Assembly: GCA_030142905.1 (NCBI GenBank)
Contig: JASJOG010000014.1
Span: 558,001 to 622,000 of the forward strand
DNA: 64,000 nucleotides
Direction: 5' to 3'
Source: Heliopora coerulea
Taxonomy: Eukaryota; Cnidaria; Anthozoa; Scleralcyonacea; Helioporidae
Part shown: positions 50,401-57,166 of the stretch, piece by piece
Position numbering within the stretch: the first letter of the stretch is position 1
How the letters are laid out: each line of letters opens with the position of its first letter
Made by a program: the position numbers and the translations under genes
The notes under the pieces: generated by a model
The model's database searches: none
Told to the model about the DNA's origin: nothing
Seen by the model: only the letters and a program-made list of their open reading frames with translations

Positions 50401-51626
50401 AAAAAGTGTCCTTGGGTTGCAAGAATGTTTATGCGAAAAATACTCGAAAGTTATTGCAACTTCTACAGAAGGACTTCGTTTAGTTGTGCAATACAGTATA
50501 AGGAACTTGGGTGGCATTAGAGAAGGCTGAGGGAGGCAGCTTCAGCAGAAGTTGCTCCGGGCGAATTACCACCTACGTACGGCTCAGACAAAAACCATGA
50601 AAGTTATTAAATTTTCTAAAAACCTACCCAAGATCGTCAAAAGTTTTTACATTTTATTTGCTATGCTGCCTTTTAATAAAGCTCGTATTAATTTTAAATA
50701 GCCATGAGTTATTTTGTATCATGTATTTGTAATCATTCATTTTTATTCAAATGAAGTCAGAGATAGTCTAGTCATTATCATGACACTTAGCATATTTATA
50801 GTTATATGTCAATGTATTATATATTTTCTAGAGTTTGTTTTTGGGTTTTTTTTTTGAATTGGGTGCCATATGCCTGGGGTCTTTGAAAATGACTTAAATG
50901 TACCACAAAAAGTTCTTAAAAAGTCATTCAGATTTATACTGGGAAAAGGAGAAGAGCCCTGCTAGAAATAACTACTCAGTATAACATTGCCTAAACCTTT
51001 AGGATTTCTCCATCTTTAAGAACATCTAACTCTTGTTTGTATGAAATTCTAACGTAAAATTTCGAATAAGCGCCCTGGGCGCTCACTTAATTTTGCGACC
51101 TATGAGGTGGGCGCTTATTTGAATTTACACTATTTTCAACTGATGAAGACGTTTTCTATTTAGAGAATGACAAAACTGAAGATAATGAGTTTATCTCACT
51201 TTCACAAAACAAAACTCAATAGTTGAGCCATCGCCAAGCAGTTTGAAAACGAAATGCTGCGATTGAAAGAACTTTGTGCGCATGTGGACATGTCAGTACA
51301 AATTTTGATAAAAGTACTCTACTCTTCCAGTAGAACAGTGAAGGCATTAAAGCGAGATTAGCCCAAAGGTGAAATGTCCCTGTTATTACAGATATGTGCA
51401 GCCTGCCTCTAGCTAAAAAAACTACCAAAAGCACTTAGGTGGGCTCTCATTCATGAGCACTTATTTGAAGGTGGGCCCTTATTCAATTTTTATGGTATTT
51501 CCTCTATTTACCAAACATCTTTTGTTAGATTTTAGTTACTTGGATGGAGTACGTTTACAAATGCCATTCACTTCGCAAAAAAGACATGATTTGTATTCCG
51601 TGGAAGACAAAAACTCGTGTACCTGA
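24545..51626 (+). CDS. NIT2: NIT2-type omega-amidase, ten-exon spliced gene
   Basis: Joining exons 24545-24577 (CDS from 24547), 25556-25674, 27526-27735, 29384-29477, 31884-31958, 39786-39864, 41090-41105, 41429-41511, 43473-43528 and 51529-51626 gives one frame of about 286 codons. All junctions are GT-AG with matching phases. It aligns end to end with animal NIT2 (about 276 aa), the nitrilase-fold omega-amidase that hydrolyses alpha-ketoglutaramate and alpha-ketosuccinamate. The triad is present: Glu51 ([11 protein letters not shown]), Lys120 (KHRK), Cys161 (GVGICYD). Two oddities: the residue two after CYD is Asn (CYDINF, usually Arg) and the PWG motif is PCG. Total intron load is about 26 kb of mainly mobile DNA. 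The first exon is the least certain part. Confidence 0.9.
25074..25245. repeat. foldback element (GGTAAAAAGTT family), copy 1
   Basis: Long imperfect hairpin with ends GGTAAAAAGTTCAAAGGTTT and the inverse of GGTAGAAAGTTCGAAGGTTG. Lies in NIT2-like intron 1. Copy 2 at 28807-28893 shares its ends, the flanking 50 bp and the internal CTGTCGTGACTGATCTCAAA. Confidence 0.8.
25556..25674 (+). CDS. NIT2: NIT2-like exon 2
   Basis: Acceptor TTCCAG at 25550-25555, donor GTATGT at 25675. Encodes [11 protein letters not shown] through AVIISLP, the first beta-strand and helix of the nitrilase fold. Ends in phase 0 just before the catalytic Glu. Confidence 0.93.
26122..26409. mobile_element. MITE, CCTGGTTCACA family, copy 1
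   Basis: Terminal inverted repeats AAGGCCTGGTTCACATG and the inverse of AAGCCTGAATCACACATGAA bracket purine-rich sequence with CATAAGCATAAGGACA motifs. Lies in NIT2-like intron 2. Confidence 0.65.
26401..26638. mobile_element. MITE, CCTGGTTCACA family, copy 2
   Basis: Overlaps the right end of copy 1 and ends in CGTGTGAACCAGGCTTAA. Internal sequence matches copies 1 and 3 (GCCAAGAGCCGA; TTTTCGTATTGATC). Confidence 0.6.
27526..27735 (+). CDS. NIT2: NIT2-like exon 3, catalytic Glu and Lys
   Basis: Seventy whole codons between acceptor TTAAAG and donor GTATGT. Starts with ECFNSPYG (catalytic Glu51), includes [17 protein letters not shown], and ends with VAKHRK (catalytic Lys120). Confidence 0.95.
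28075..28807. mobile_element. MITE with CTGGTTTCCATA inverted ends
   Basis: CTGGTTTCCATATAGTTGTA at 28075 is mirrored by TACAACTGTATGGAAACCAG ending at 28807. The interior holds GTCGGCGATTGTTG segments in both orientations. Lies in NIT2-like intron 3. Confidence 0.65.
28807..28893. repeat. foldback element (GGTAAAAAGTT family), copy 2
   Basis: Short palindromic relative of 25074-25245. Ends GGTAAAAAGTTAAAAGGTT and its inverse, with an inner CTCAAAGAAT...ATTCTTTGAG stem. Confidence 0.8.
28962..29231. mobile_element. MITE, CCTGGTTCACA family, copy 3
   Basis: AAGGCCTAGTTAACACGTG at the left and CGTGTGAACCAAACTTAAC at the right. The interior matches the copies at 26.1-26.6 kb. Lies in NIT2-like intron 3. 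Confidence 0.65.
29384..29477 (+). CDS. NIT2: NIT2-like exon 4
   Basis: Acceptor TTGTAG, donor GTATGT. Encodes [20 protein letters not shown] and TTFET plus the first base of a Pro codon. Confidence 0.93.
29500..31860. other. NIT2-like intron 4, no feature recognised
   Basis: No coding motif. 31260-31640 repeats loose (AT)AACCAA motifs without a clear unit. Confidence 0.45.
31884..31958 (+). CDS. NIT2: NIT2-like exon 5, catalytic Cys
   Basis: Acceptor GAGGTAG, donor GTAGGG. Encodes [20 protein letters not shown] and YAKR. Cys161 is the nucleophile. The Asn codon AAT at 31922-31924 stands where NIT2 proteins usually have Arg. Confidence 0.93.
32150..33720 (+). mobile_element. Penelope-like element 1 (RT plus GIY-YIG), broken
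   Basis: Plus-strand element in NIT2-like intron 5. RT motifs: [46 protein letters not shown] (about 32437-32490) and RFLDDIF (about 32550), so the catalytic DD remains. Then [16 protein letters not shown], and after a SINE-like insert (32892-33079), [13 protein letters not shown] and [20 protein letters not shown] followed by FRKRF, the GIY-YIG core. It ends with ARKEGFGP at 33689. Several stops and one deletion. RT-GIY-YIG order is diagnostic of Penelope-like elements. Confidence 0.85.
32892..33079. mobile_element. SINE-like foldback insert with tRNA B-box and 12-bp duplication
   Basis: Interrupts Penelope-like element 1. TTAAAGAGGTTT occurs at 32880-32891 and again at 33080-33091, and removing the insert with one copy rejoins the host frame. 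On the minus strand the centre reads GGTTGCGAGTTCGATCCCCG, a good tRNA T-arm/B-box, after an anticodon-arm-like stretch. Arms of about 35 bp (AAGGTAGATGAACGATCTTC...) flank it. A related fragment lies at 37627-37710. Confidence 0.75.
33909..33955. repeat. (AT)n tract
   Basis: Pure AT dinucleotides separating Penelope-like elements 1 and 2. Confidence 0.95.
34040..34079 (-). ncRNA. hammerhead ribozyme relic, core mutated
   Basis: Inverted twin of 35275-35314 in the left arm of Penelope-like element 2. Stem I (CCGC/GCGG), stem II and stem III with GAAA and GTA are kept, but the core reads CCGAAGA instead of CTGAAGA (base 34074). Loss of the invariant U4 predicts no cleavage. Confidence 0.6.
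35275..35314 (+). ncRNA. type I hammerhead ribozyme in PLE-2 right arm
   Basis: Core CTGAAGA (35279-35285), stem II TCC/GGA with loop CCAC, GAAA (35298-35301), stem III CA/TG with loop GAC, GTA, then stem I pairing CTGC (35275-35278) with GCGG (35311-35314), one G-U. Predicted cut after 35310. The bases closing stem II next to the core are T-T. Confidence 0.65.
35370..35475 (+). pseudogene. Penelope-like GIY-YIG C-terminal fragment
   Basis: Reads [20 protein letters not shown] on the plus strand, matching the [13 protein letters not shown] end of Penelope-like element 2. It is followed about 130 bp later by a hammerhead motif, the expected layout of a PLE 3' end. Confidence 0.6.
35604..35648 (+). 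ncRNA. type I hammerhead ribozyme candidate
   Basis: TTGC, then CTGATGA (35608-35614), an imperfect stem II (CTTGT/ACACG, one mismatch), GAAA (35632-35635), stem III CT/AG with loop CCG, GTA, then GCAA (35645-35648) pairing with the leading TTGC. Predicted cut after 35644. Shares GAACTGTCAGTTGCCTGA with the copy at 37408-37450. Confidence 0.6.
35761..35819. repeat. (AC)n/(AT)n microsatellite
   Basis: Alternating AC repeats followed by AT repeats. Confidence 0.95.
35857..35913. repeat. perfect 26-bp-arm hairpin
   Basis: Arms 35857-35882 and 35888-35913 are exact inverse copies with a 5-base ATTCA loop. Confidence 0.9.
35983..36032. repeat. (AT)n tract
   Basis: Pure AT dinucleotides. Confidence 0.95.
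36200..37260 (-). mobile_element. Penelope-like element 3 (C-terminal half)
   Basis: Minus-strand remnant related to Penelope-like element 1. Frames read [17 protein letters not shown] (37199 down), [15 protein letters not shown], then [20 protein letters not shown] and [11 protein letters not shown] (36943-36644), and finally [20 protein letters not shown] and REGFGAFKL (36560-36333). The middle of the GIY-YIG core is damaged by stops. The 3' end (36265-36215) has a CCCCGAAACGTTGGTC segment like the one after element 1 at 33850. Confidence 0.75.
37408..37450 (-). ncRNA. type I hammerhead ribozyme candidate (minus strand)
   Basis: Minus strand: GTTGC (37450-37446), CTGAAGA (37445-37439), stem II with one mismatch (CG/CG inner pairs), GAAA (37425-37422), stem III CT/AG with loop CGA, GTA, then GCGAC (37412-37408) pairing with GTTGC through one G-U. 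Predicted cut after 37413 on that strand. Same family as 35604-35648. Confidence 0.55.
37460..37845. repeat. (TA)n-rich block with SINE fragment
   Basis: Long TA/TATATT runs enclose 37627-37710, where the minus strand reads GGGTTCGATTCCCG, a B-box-like motif, and CTCAGAAGTTTTCTGAG, as in the SINE-like insert at 33 kb. The piece GATGAAAAGTTTGTTC recurs at 38448, and AGTAAGATGAAATTTACTTA occurs at 37791 and 38470. Confidence 0.7.
37846..37929. repeat. inverted repeat, about 37-bp arms
   Basis: AAACGCAAATCAAAGGCAAA... and ...TTTGCCTATGATTTGCGTTT pair with few mismatches around a short loop (GTTTGAGTAA). Flanked on the left by (TA)n. Confidence 0.85.
38062..38105 (+). ncRNA. type I hammerhead ribozyme
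   Basis: Stem I GTCGT (38062-38066) with ACGAC (38101-38105). Core CTGATGA (38067-38073). Stem II TGCC/GGCA with loop ACGG. GAAA (38088-38091). Stem III CA/TG with loop CCG, then GTA. Predicted cut after 38100. The bases flanking stem II at the core are T-T, as at 35275-35314. Followed by an AT-rich segment (GATTATTAAATAAATGAATA) that recurs at 38402. Confidence 0.75.
38326..38371 (+). ncRNA. type I hammerhead ribozyme, canonical
   Basis: Every core element is present. Stem I ACTACA (38326-38331) pairs perfectly with TGTAGT (38366-38371). Core CTGATGA (38332-38338). Stem II GGCC/GGCC with loop CAATA. GAAA (38352-38355). Stem III CGG/CCG with a TT loop (or CG/CG with a 4-base loop). Cleavage triplet GTC, cut predicted after 38365. 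An upstream CTCATCAG (38317-38324) is an exact complement of CTGATGAG at the core. (TA)n follows directly. Confidence 0.88.
38375..38440. repeat. (TA)n with direct repeat of 38120-38160
   Basis: Two TA tracts around GATTATTAAATAAATGAATA, the same segment that follows the hammerhead at 38062. Confidence 0.85.
39020..39130. repeat. dispersed repeat shared with 23870-23960
   Basis: ATTAACCGAGTGCGAGGTCTG and TTTTCGTACAGACC match the equivalent order near 23865-23925 (ACCGAATGTGAGGTTTGTAC; TTTTCGTACTGACC). Non-coding relic. Confidence 0.5.
39786..39864 (+). CDS. NIT2: NIT2-like exon 6
   Basis: Acceptor TTACAG, donor GTAAGT. Encodes [20 protein letters not shown] and LLIRS, the strongly conserved TTGPxHWELL segment. 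Ends in phase 2. Confidence 0.95.
39970..40050. repeat. (CCTT)n microsatellite
   Basis: About 80 bp of TTCC tetranucleotides in NIT2-like intron 6. The open frames across it are artefacts. Confidence 0.95.
41090..41105 (+). CDS. NIT2: NIT2-like exon 7, 16-bp micro-exon
   Basis: CTTTTTCAG, then 16 bases, then GTATGC. Completes the Arg codon of RSR and encodes AVDNQ, exactly the residues needed between RS(R) and VYVA. Confidence 0.93.
41429..41511 (+). CDS. NIT2: NIT2-like exon 8
   Basis: Acceptor ATTTAAG, donor GTAAGT. Encodes [20 protein letters not shown] and HSMVAGP, plus two bases (TG) of the next codon. Confidence 0.95.
42659..43431. mobile_element. TA-flanked MITE (Tigger/mariner-like)
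   Basis: CAGTTGAACCCCTATTACGC at the left and the inverse of CAGTTGAACTCCTGTTAAGT at the right, with TA at 42657-42658 and 43432-43433. The interior repeats GGCCGCTTAATACG-type motifs. It lies in NIT2-like intron 8 and ends about 40 bp before exon 9. Confidence 0.8.
43473..43528 (+). CDS. NIT2: NIT2-like exon 9
   Basis: Acceptor TGTTTCAG, donor GTAAGG. Its first base completes TGT (Cys) where the family has Trp (PWG). Then [18 protein letters not shown] plus one base. Confidence 0.9.
44019..44233 (+). repeat. gypsy 5' LTR
   Basis: Starts TGTAGGGACC, ends GCAGTAACA. Contains GACGTCCCGAA and ACGCGAACGCGCGGGAAAA shared with the 3' LTR. Confidence 0.93.
44237..44253 (+). other. gypsy primer-binding site (tRNA-Lys type)
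   Basis: TGACGCCCAACGTGGGG, three bases after the LTR, differs from the standard Lys-1,2 primer site TGGCGCCCAACGTGGGG at one base. Confidence 0.75.
44270..45360 (+). pseudogene. gypsy gag with CCHC zinc knuckle
   Basis: Degenerate capsid region read over several frames. [21 protein letters not shown] segment (about 44800-44860) and [18 protein letters not shown] shifted remnants mark the capsid. The C-terminal knuckle [14 protein letters not shown] at 45313-45354 fits C-x2-C-x4-H-x4-C exactly and is followed by a stop at 45358. Nucleocapsid knuckles bind the element's RNA. Confidence 0.75.
45438..45551 (+). pseudogene. MYND-type zinc finger in the gypsy polyprotein
   Basis: Reads [20 protein letters not shown] then [19 protein letters not shown]-x2-C, C-x2-C, YC-x3-C, QxxHW and a final H, the MYND pattern. 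It is out of frame with the gag knuckle, between gag and protease. MYND fingers are protein-interaction modules; their presence in an LTR element is unusual. Confidence 0.75.
45630..45902 (+). pseudogene. gypsy aspartic protease
   Basis: VLWDTGT at about 45651-45671 is the catalytic D-T-G motif, followed immediately by a stop (45672-45674), then [14 protein letters not shown] and [14 protein letters not shown] in the same frame. It ends in a 9-bp triplication (GATACGTTG) giving TLDTLDTL and a stop. Confidence 0.7.
46382..46560 (+). repeat. foreign or junk segment replacing the RT core
   Basis: Begins with AGTGGCGTAGCCAG, a dispersed motif also at 13273. No YxDD or other RT palm motif is found between the protease and RNase H. 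The RT appears deleted here. Confidence 0.5.
46600..47100 (+). pseudogene. gypsy RT thumb/RNase H-like domain
   Basis: [18 protein letters not shown] (46612-46668) then LGAALYQR and a stop, and frame 46709-47143 with [14 protein letters not shown] and [19 protein letters not shown] then [14 protein letters not shown] carries the first catalytic Asp of RNase H and YSDNNPL the matching region of gypsy elements. Confidence 0.85.
47340..48560 (+). pseudogene. gypsy integrase
   Basis: Zinc-binding region [20 protein letters not shown] with YWPYLQKGI and CRCLKQR. Core: the first catalytic Asp of the usual (I/L)DF motif is His ([12 protein letters not shown]), the second lies in LLHD followed by a stop and GGEFENQL, and the Glu is in [14 protein letters not shown]. 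After a poly-C tract (48162-48179) the C-terminal [20 protein letters not shown] segment (about 48328-48390) is kept. Not active as it stands. Confidence 0.88.
49199..49207 (+). other. gypsy polypurine tract
   Basis: GGGGGAAAG directly before the 3' LTR. Confidence 0.7.
49208..49427 (+). repeat. gypsy 3' LTR
   Basis: Starts TGTAGGGACT, ends GCAGTAACA, and aligns along its whole length with the 5' LTR. Confidence 0.93.
49754..49797. repeat. three tandem 13-bp units
   Basis: AAAGCTCAAGATT repeated three times with one base change. Confidence 0.85.
50490..50585. repeat. dispersed repeat shared with 12890-13030
   Basis: Both copies have a TAGTTGT...ATA start and finish with GGGCGAATTACCACCT followed by GTACGG. 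Confidence 0.6.
51052..51497. mobile_element. MITE with AATAAGCGCCC ends
   Basis: Left end CGTAAAATTTCGAATAAGCG and right end inverse CCATAAAAATTGAATAAGGG, with GTGGGCGC motifs inside. Its right end lies about 30 bp before the acceptor of NIT2-like exon 10. Confidence 0.65.
51529..51626 (+). CDS. NIT2: NIT2-like exon 10, C-terminus
   Basis: Acceptor TTTGTTAG. Encodes [20 protein letters not shown], then [11 protein letters not shown] and TGA at 51624-51626. The (R/S)QKRxDLYxVE ending is the family's C-terminal signature. Confidence 0.92.
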
Positions 51627-51634
51627 TTGCCTGG

Positions 51635-51640
51635 ATTAAA
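51635..51640 (+). promoter_or_regulatory. candidate polyadenylation signal
   Basis: ATTAAA, the common variant hexamer, lies nine bases after the NIT2-like stop codon. No AATAAA is seen close by. Confidence 0.4.
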
Positions 51641-53329
51641 GAGCCACGGAATGCTAAGTGTTTTCAAAAGATAAGTTGATCTGTTGCGTATTTTTACTTC
51701 TACTATATTATAAAGGGAGCATGAACAATGTCCGTGCTCGTTTTAATATTGTAAACAAACATCTTACAAGAGCGGAGATGGCTTCAAAAGAGTGGGGAGC
51801 AAATGGCACTGGGACGTATTGATAAATTATAATTTCCTCCTCTCATTCTCAGTTGGCTCTCTCCTTTTTTTATGTGATATGGACCGTGCACTAAACAACG
51901 AATGTTGACTTCTCGCACGTTGAACTTTTGTTTGCGAAGAAAACCACACAAAATGCGCGTATTCTGATTGCAGGTAAACGCAAGCGCGAACATTTCGTGA
52001 CACGTCCATGATTGCCTCTATACAATTTTTTTTATTACTTTTTTCTGCTACTTTTTGCACTTGAGATTACACCAAATTTCCCCTATATGTCCAGATCCAG
52101 TAATATTTAAAGCACAAATGTTACATTTTTTTTCGACAGGAATTAGTCGCGTAGCCAGCAATTTGAAAATCGAGGGGTAAAGGAAATTTTTAGACCAATG
52201 TACCGACAAGATGTTAGCAATGTACCAACAAATATAATTAAGGAAAAATCAAAGTTAACCAAACCGAGAGCAGAAAAAAATACGAGTCGCACTTATTTAT
52301 CAATTTAATAAACGCAAGCACAAAGTCTCTCTTCACTGATTCGTCAGTAAAACACTAAAAGTAATTAACGACAGCAACAAGACATCAAGTATCGGGGCGG
52401 ATCCAGGCTAAAATCTAACAGGGGCACTAGAGTACTGAAACTTAGGGAGGTCTGGGGCATGCTGCCCCGGAAAATTTTGGGTTATAAGAACCTTTAAAAC
52501 ACCATTTCCTGCATTTTTGACCGTGATTTACCTGTGCATGAATGAATAAAAATCAGAATACTTTTCAATGGAAAACTAGTCATTTTCCTGAACATATACT
52601 TCCTAAAGTATACATTTGATGTATGTACAATTTAGGGTAAGGCATAACTCTGTACAAATCAGTGCAACCAACACCCAACTCTTGCAGGCATTCACTGTAT
52701 AAAACATTTTACTGCACATTATTACAAACTCTATTCAACCAAATTCATGCATTTTTTAGCTTTTTGAAGAACAGTTGTAACGACAGTAACTACAGCAATT
52801 AGTCTAACAAACAAAAAACAAAGTAAAATCCCAAATTATATGATTTTTATCATATTCTAAATGAACTGTAAATACAGAATATTACAACTCTTAATCTGTC
52901 TGTAACAATTTTTGATGAGCATTGAGTTACCTAAATGAGATGTAAGAGTTCATTGAAGCTGTGAAAAAGTATAACAAGTTGGATCACAAAACCATAAATA
53001 CTTTGCTGTATCACGTACATTCTAAGTTTACAGTATCATCTTTCTGGAGCTTCTTTCTGCGAAAAGGAATAAATGATTTCTATTTTGCCAGTTCTAGCTA
53101 GTACACCTTTTGCTGTTCATTACCAGGAGATATACTATAATTAACGTCAACCTCAAACTCGTTAACGCAAAAAGACATTCATTTTATTCAATCGACATTC
53201 ATTAACGCTTCTATCGCTTTCAATTATCATTTTTGCATGGAAAGTGACATTCATTAGCGTAGATACGCAACCATTTGCGTCAAGGGGCATTCTAATATCA
53301 GTTAAGTGAAGGTGCAGACGAAACCACGT

Positions 53330-53470
53330 TTAACAGATAAAGAATAAAACTATCAAAATTTATAAACAAGCCGGTGAACGTAGGCTTCCTACAAACAGAG
53401 GACGAAAGCCGTGTGTGCGATCAATTAAGACGTTCAAGAAAGGTAGAATAGAACTATTCTCTATCCCACT
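53330..53470 (-). pseudogene. Penelope-like fragment 5
   Basis: Minus strand reads SVCRKPTFTGLFINFDSF, matching the same motif in Penelope-like element 4. Confidence 0.6.
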
Positions 53471-53874
53471 ACAAAACATATTTCAATGTTTTAAGTTAAG
53501 ATAGCCCTGAAAGGGCTTAACCGAACACATATTGTGTTGCATTTTGTTGGATAATAGTATAAAATTTTGAAAATGATTTAACGCAAAAGTGCGCAGATCA
53601 CGCGAGCTATGATGTCTACTAACATATCTTCTTCGGTCATCACCACTATCACAACTACTTTGTCCTGAGGTTTGATCACATCTATCGTTTTTGTCCGTTG
53701 AAAAAGAACAGAATTTCTGACGAACATTTTGTTTTGAACGCCCTTCCTATACTGAACCTTCGCCGGAGCTTTTAAAGATTTTATATTTTGTAATTCAAAA
53801 GCAAATGGAATCCGTGACAGACAAACATCGAATTGGATGTACCGACAAACCTAGTCAGGACAAAAAGTAGGGGG

Positions 53875-53915
53875 GCAACTGCCCCCCTGCCCCCCTGCCC
53901 CCCTGCCCCCCTAGC
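53875..53915. repeat. tandem TGCCCCCC units
   Basis: Four to five 8-9 bp C-rich units next to a CCTAGCTATGCTAATG end, within a dispersed repeat also related to 20285-20352 (53931-54003). Confidence 0.85.
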
Positions 53916-54431
53916 TATGCTAATGACAGGAATGGGGGCTCTACCCGCAAATTTAAAAGTGGGGGCTCAATCCCGCCTTGCCCTCCTCCTATATCTCCAC
54001 CCTCTTTTGTAGTGAAATAAAATTAGTCAGAAAACGAAAGGGCAATGCATAGACCAAAGACAGCTTAAAAGTCAACGAAACGATGCTGATTAAAAGAAAT
54101 AAAGTAAACATTAAATGCAAAACGTCATAACAACTTTTAATTTCGATAAAGGTTAACACGTTTACCGAGACACTTGTTCCTGGTTGTTCATGTATGTGGG
54201 TCTTTACAAAAACAGTTCCCTTGTTTGCCTAACTATCTTACAATCATACTGGAGAGGTACCAGGGTACGGTTGGGTTCAAAGATTGACAATAAATTCAAA
54301 CTTCTTTTAGAGGTGCAGGGGAATTGTCAATTTTCTGAAATCTGGTCGTTTTACTTTAGACTGCATTGGCCGGGAAAATAATAGTAAAAATGCCTCAGGT
54401 CGATACCAGTTTCTCAGCCCCCGCCACTTAA

Positions 54432-54620
54432 GGGTCGTTTTACACATGCGATTTTCTACGTTGCGATTGTAATCCTGGCGTATGCAATAAACCCAAGGCA
54501 ATTATGTATCAAGATATCCCCTTACATGTTTCGTTCCAGATTGTTCTTGGTGCTTTCGTCAGTATAACCCATATTCCATGGTGTCGATCGCAAGGTACAA
54601 AATCGCAAGTGTAAAGGGCC
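54432..54620. mobile_element. MITE with TTAA flanks
   Basis: GGGTCGTTTTACACATGCGA and the inverse of AGGCCCTTTACACTTGCGAT are inverted ends. TTAA sits at 54428-54431 and 54621-54624, as for piggyBac-type insertion. Decayed relatives lie at about 62455-62645 and 62715-62905. Confidence 0.7.
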
Positions 54621-54629
54621 TTTAAACCG

Positions 54630-56000
54630 GTGATGTAATCCCATTACTGTAATTGCTTTGCTAAAGTACAGTTTGTTTTGCTAAATTGTGAATTCTCTTT
54701 TAAATTCACAGTATCCCTGAAGTCAAAAAAATTGTAAACATAGGCTAAGTAAAAAAAAATCAACATTAGTTACTACGTCCATTTTACACTAGAATTGGAA
54801 TATGACTATTGTATCACGCCGGCACCATATCTACTGGAAGCATACTGTATGTGAAAACGTTCCAATTCCAAATATTTTTCACACGTGAAATGACGTATGA
54901 AATTTTCGTAAAGGATGGTAACTTTAATAAGAAACAGCCTTCTATTTCACTTCTTGGCCAAGAATTTCACCTCTATTTTTTCTTAATAAAATACTGATTC
55001 GTTATAGATGATATATCAAATTCTCTTGGCAGTATTTGACGTAATAGTTCGAACATGAGTTTGAGTCTTGCATCAGGGGTTCCAAACATAAGAAAACAAT
55101 GAACGCCAAAGGGCGTAACCTCAAGGTCTTCGTGGTTGTTGAGTGTTTGGAGTCACCGGATGAAACACGATAAACGAGTGTTATAACTGTTACTTCTCAA
55201 ACGTGTATTCTCATTGATTTATTTTATTTATTCAACCAAAACGTAAATTAAGATGATCCGGATCACTAGTGATTTTCCTAAAGGTTTACATTGGGTTGCA
55301 AAACTCATGTGATGTGGTATGCGTTCGTGGAATCGGATTGGCTACTTTAATTCATTAATTATTAATGATTATAAGAACATTCAGTGAAACACCTCAAAAG
55401 CCATGCGATGGATGTTTCTCATCGGGTGTCCTAATAGGTCAGTGGTTTAGAGCCCAGACACCCTTAGCCACTGACCTTGAGTTAGAATTTTTCTTCGGCG
55501 CAGTCAGATGAGATCGAAAAGCGTTTAATTAACATGGCCTGTCCTCGTTTTTCAAATCCTCTTCTCTGTGTTCGATATCTGCATTAGACTCTTTACTTCA
55601 TCTTTGGTTACTTCTGGGATGCAGCAAGGGAAACATCTTCGATTCAGGTTCTCTCTACGCTGCGCAAGCGATTCACCTGGCTTTTTATGTTGGTACCTGT
55701 AGACAACGCGACTGACAAATTTTAACGACCAATAATCTGACTCAATTTCTCGCAAGTCGATGCAAATTACTCTGCCCTTTAGAATAGTTCCATTCTTTTT
55801 CGAACCCTTAGAAATTGCCTAAAGATACTGTATATGGCATATCCACATTACTTGAACACAAGTGATTTTTTTATAACACTTATATTTTAAACGACTAAAT
55901 AAATACGAACAAGTAGCAATATCTGAAGCTGTAAATGCAGGGTTTTGCAAAAATTTTGGCGGCTAATTTCCAAATATATTCTTCACCTCCCGTCCTGATT
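54630..56000. other. between the two host genes, no gene recognised
   Basis: No coding motif. At 55435-55480 a GGTCAGTGG...CCACTGACC hairpin is seen. No clear polyadenylation signal for the peroxidase was found. Confidence 0.4.
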
Positions 56001-56008
56001 TTCTGTCG

Positions 56009-57166
56009 TCATTTATCTGTATATTTCTTCCACGGGTGGGCATGAAATGCTGAGCCTGGCCATTCAATATCTGTGTTTCTTATCAAAATATCTCGTAGCC
56101 GTGTTTCAGCATAACCCCTTAACCGACCGTGCATTGTATCTATATTAGGGTTTTCAAACCAGAACCTGTCCCCAGAGCGAATGATGTCAAATTGCTTTGC
56201 AATTATTCGCGCAAATGTTTCTCCGACACTTCCACCTTGAACGTGCGGTTCAGCCAAACCTCCAATCCAAAGATCTAAATCGTTTACATTTCTATAGAGA
56301 AACTGAAGTTTCTCTTGGACTGCCTTGTCTGTGGTTATTTCAGTAAAAGACTTCTTCGGGAGCAAACCCAAAGCATTCCTGACCATATTGTAGTCTGGAA
56401 TGCCGTGATCTCTTCCTCTTTGGATACCGTAAGAAACGAGATCTAATCCTTGGGTGTTTGTGCCAAAGAGGAAATTTCTAACTCCGTCGACAAACTGAGT
56501 GTCAACGTTTTGGGCCTCCTTCGCCAACATTCCTCGTAAAAGAGGCTCTATCCCTCCTTCATTAAGAATTCTACCTGGATTAAAGTAAGCATCGCGCAAA
56601 TTTAAATGACCATGCTTTACAGTCTTCCAACTCTTGTCAAAGCGGTGCACTGTATTACCTACTTGGCTATGTCCATAACGAAAGGCAGCTGTCGCAAACT
56701 CATTAAAAATCTTCACTTCGACTGACTCGTTGTAGCCTCGATAGTCACCAAGATTTTGAAATGCTTTAACTCCGATTACTGTCGGAAGGAACTCGTACCA
56801 GACAATGGCTTGCCATTTCGCTCGAGTCACTGTGCGTGCAGTTTGGTAGAGCGTCTCGTCGTCTGCGTCTTGCATGAAGTTGTGTGTTTGCAGTTCGTCG
56901 CAAATTTTGTTATGTTCTCTGGCAAATAGGGTATGCAATGCGATCAAACCAGGTTGAACATTAACACGAGTATCACCGGATACAACTAAACGTTCCCGCG
57001 GTGCTCCAAGTAGATTTAAATTTGGGATCTGGTCGTTGTTCAGAGGTAAGTTCCAGTCAGGACCAAGTTTTATCTTACCATGTTTGCCAGCTCGCAATTT
57101 CGTTGCTCTTCCTTTGTCGGAGCCATATATTACTGAAAGATCCAAGTAAGAGGACACTTTGTTGAT
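56009..57166 (-). CDS. peroxidase terminal exon
   Basis: Acceptor GTTTCAG on the minus strand just above 57166; TGA at 56011-56009. 385 codons from INKVSSYLDL to the KKYTDK end. Carries Arg226, proximal His325 and the RGRDHG(I)PDYN signature. The open frame extends upstream to 57253 but those residues match no peroxidase and lie in the intron. Confidence 0.95.
   Translation of the reverse strand: MNKVSSYLDLSVIYGSDKGRATKLRAGKHGKIKLGPDWNLPLNNDQIPNLNLLGAPRERLVVSGDTRVNVQPGLIALHTLFAREHNKICDELQTHNFMQDADDETLYQTARTVTRAKWQAIVWYEFLPTVIGVKAFQNLGDYRGYNESVEVKIFNEFATAAFRYGHSQVGNTVHRFDKSWKTVKHGHLNLRDAYFNPGRILNEGGIEPLLRGMLAKEAQNVDTQFVDGVRNFLFGTNTQGLDLVSYGIQRGRDHGIPDYNMVRNALGLLPKKSFTEITTDKAVQEKLQFLYRNVNDLDLWIGGLAEPHVQGGSVGETFARIIAKQFDIIRSGDRFWFENPNIDTMHGRLRGYAETRLRDILIRNTDIEWPGSAFHAHPWKKYTDK

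Noticed and set aside
55552..55755. 67-codon minus-strand frame downstream of the peroxidase as an extra exon
   Set aside because: The peroxidase reading ends in a stop at 56009, and no domain or splice signals support this frame.
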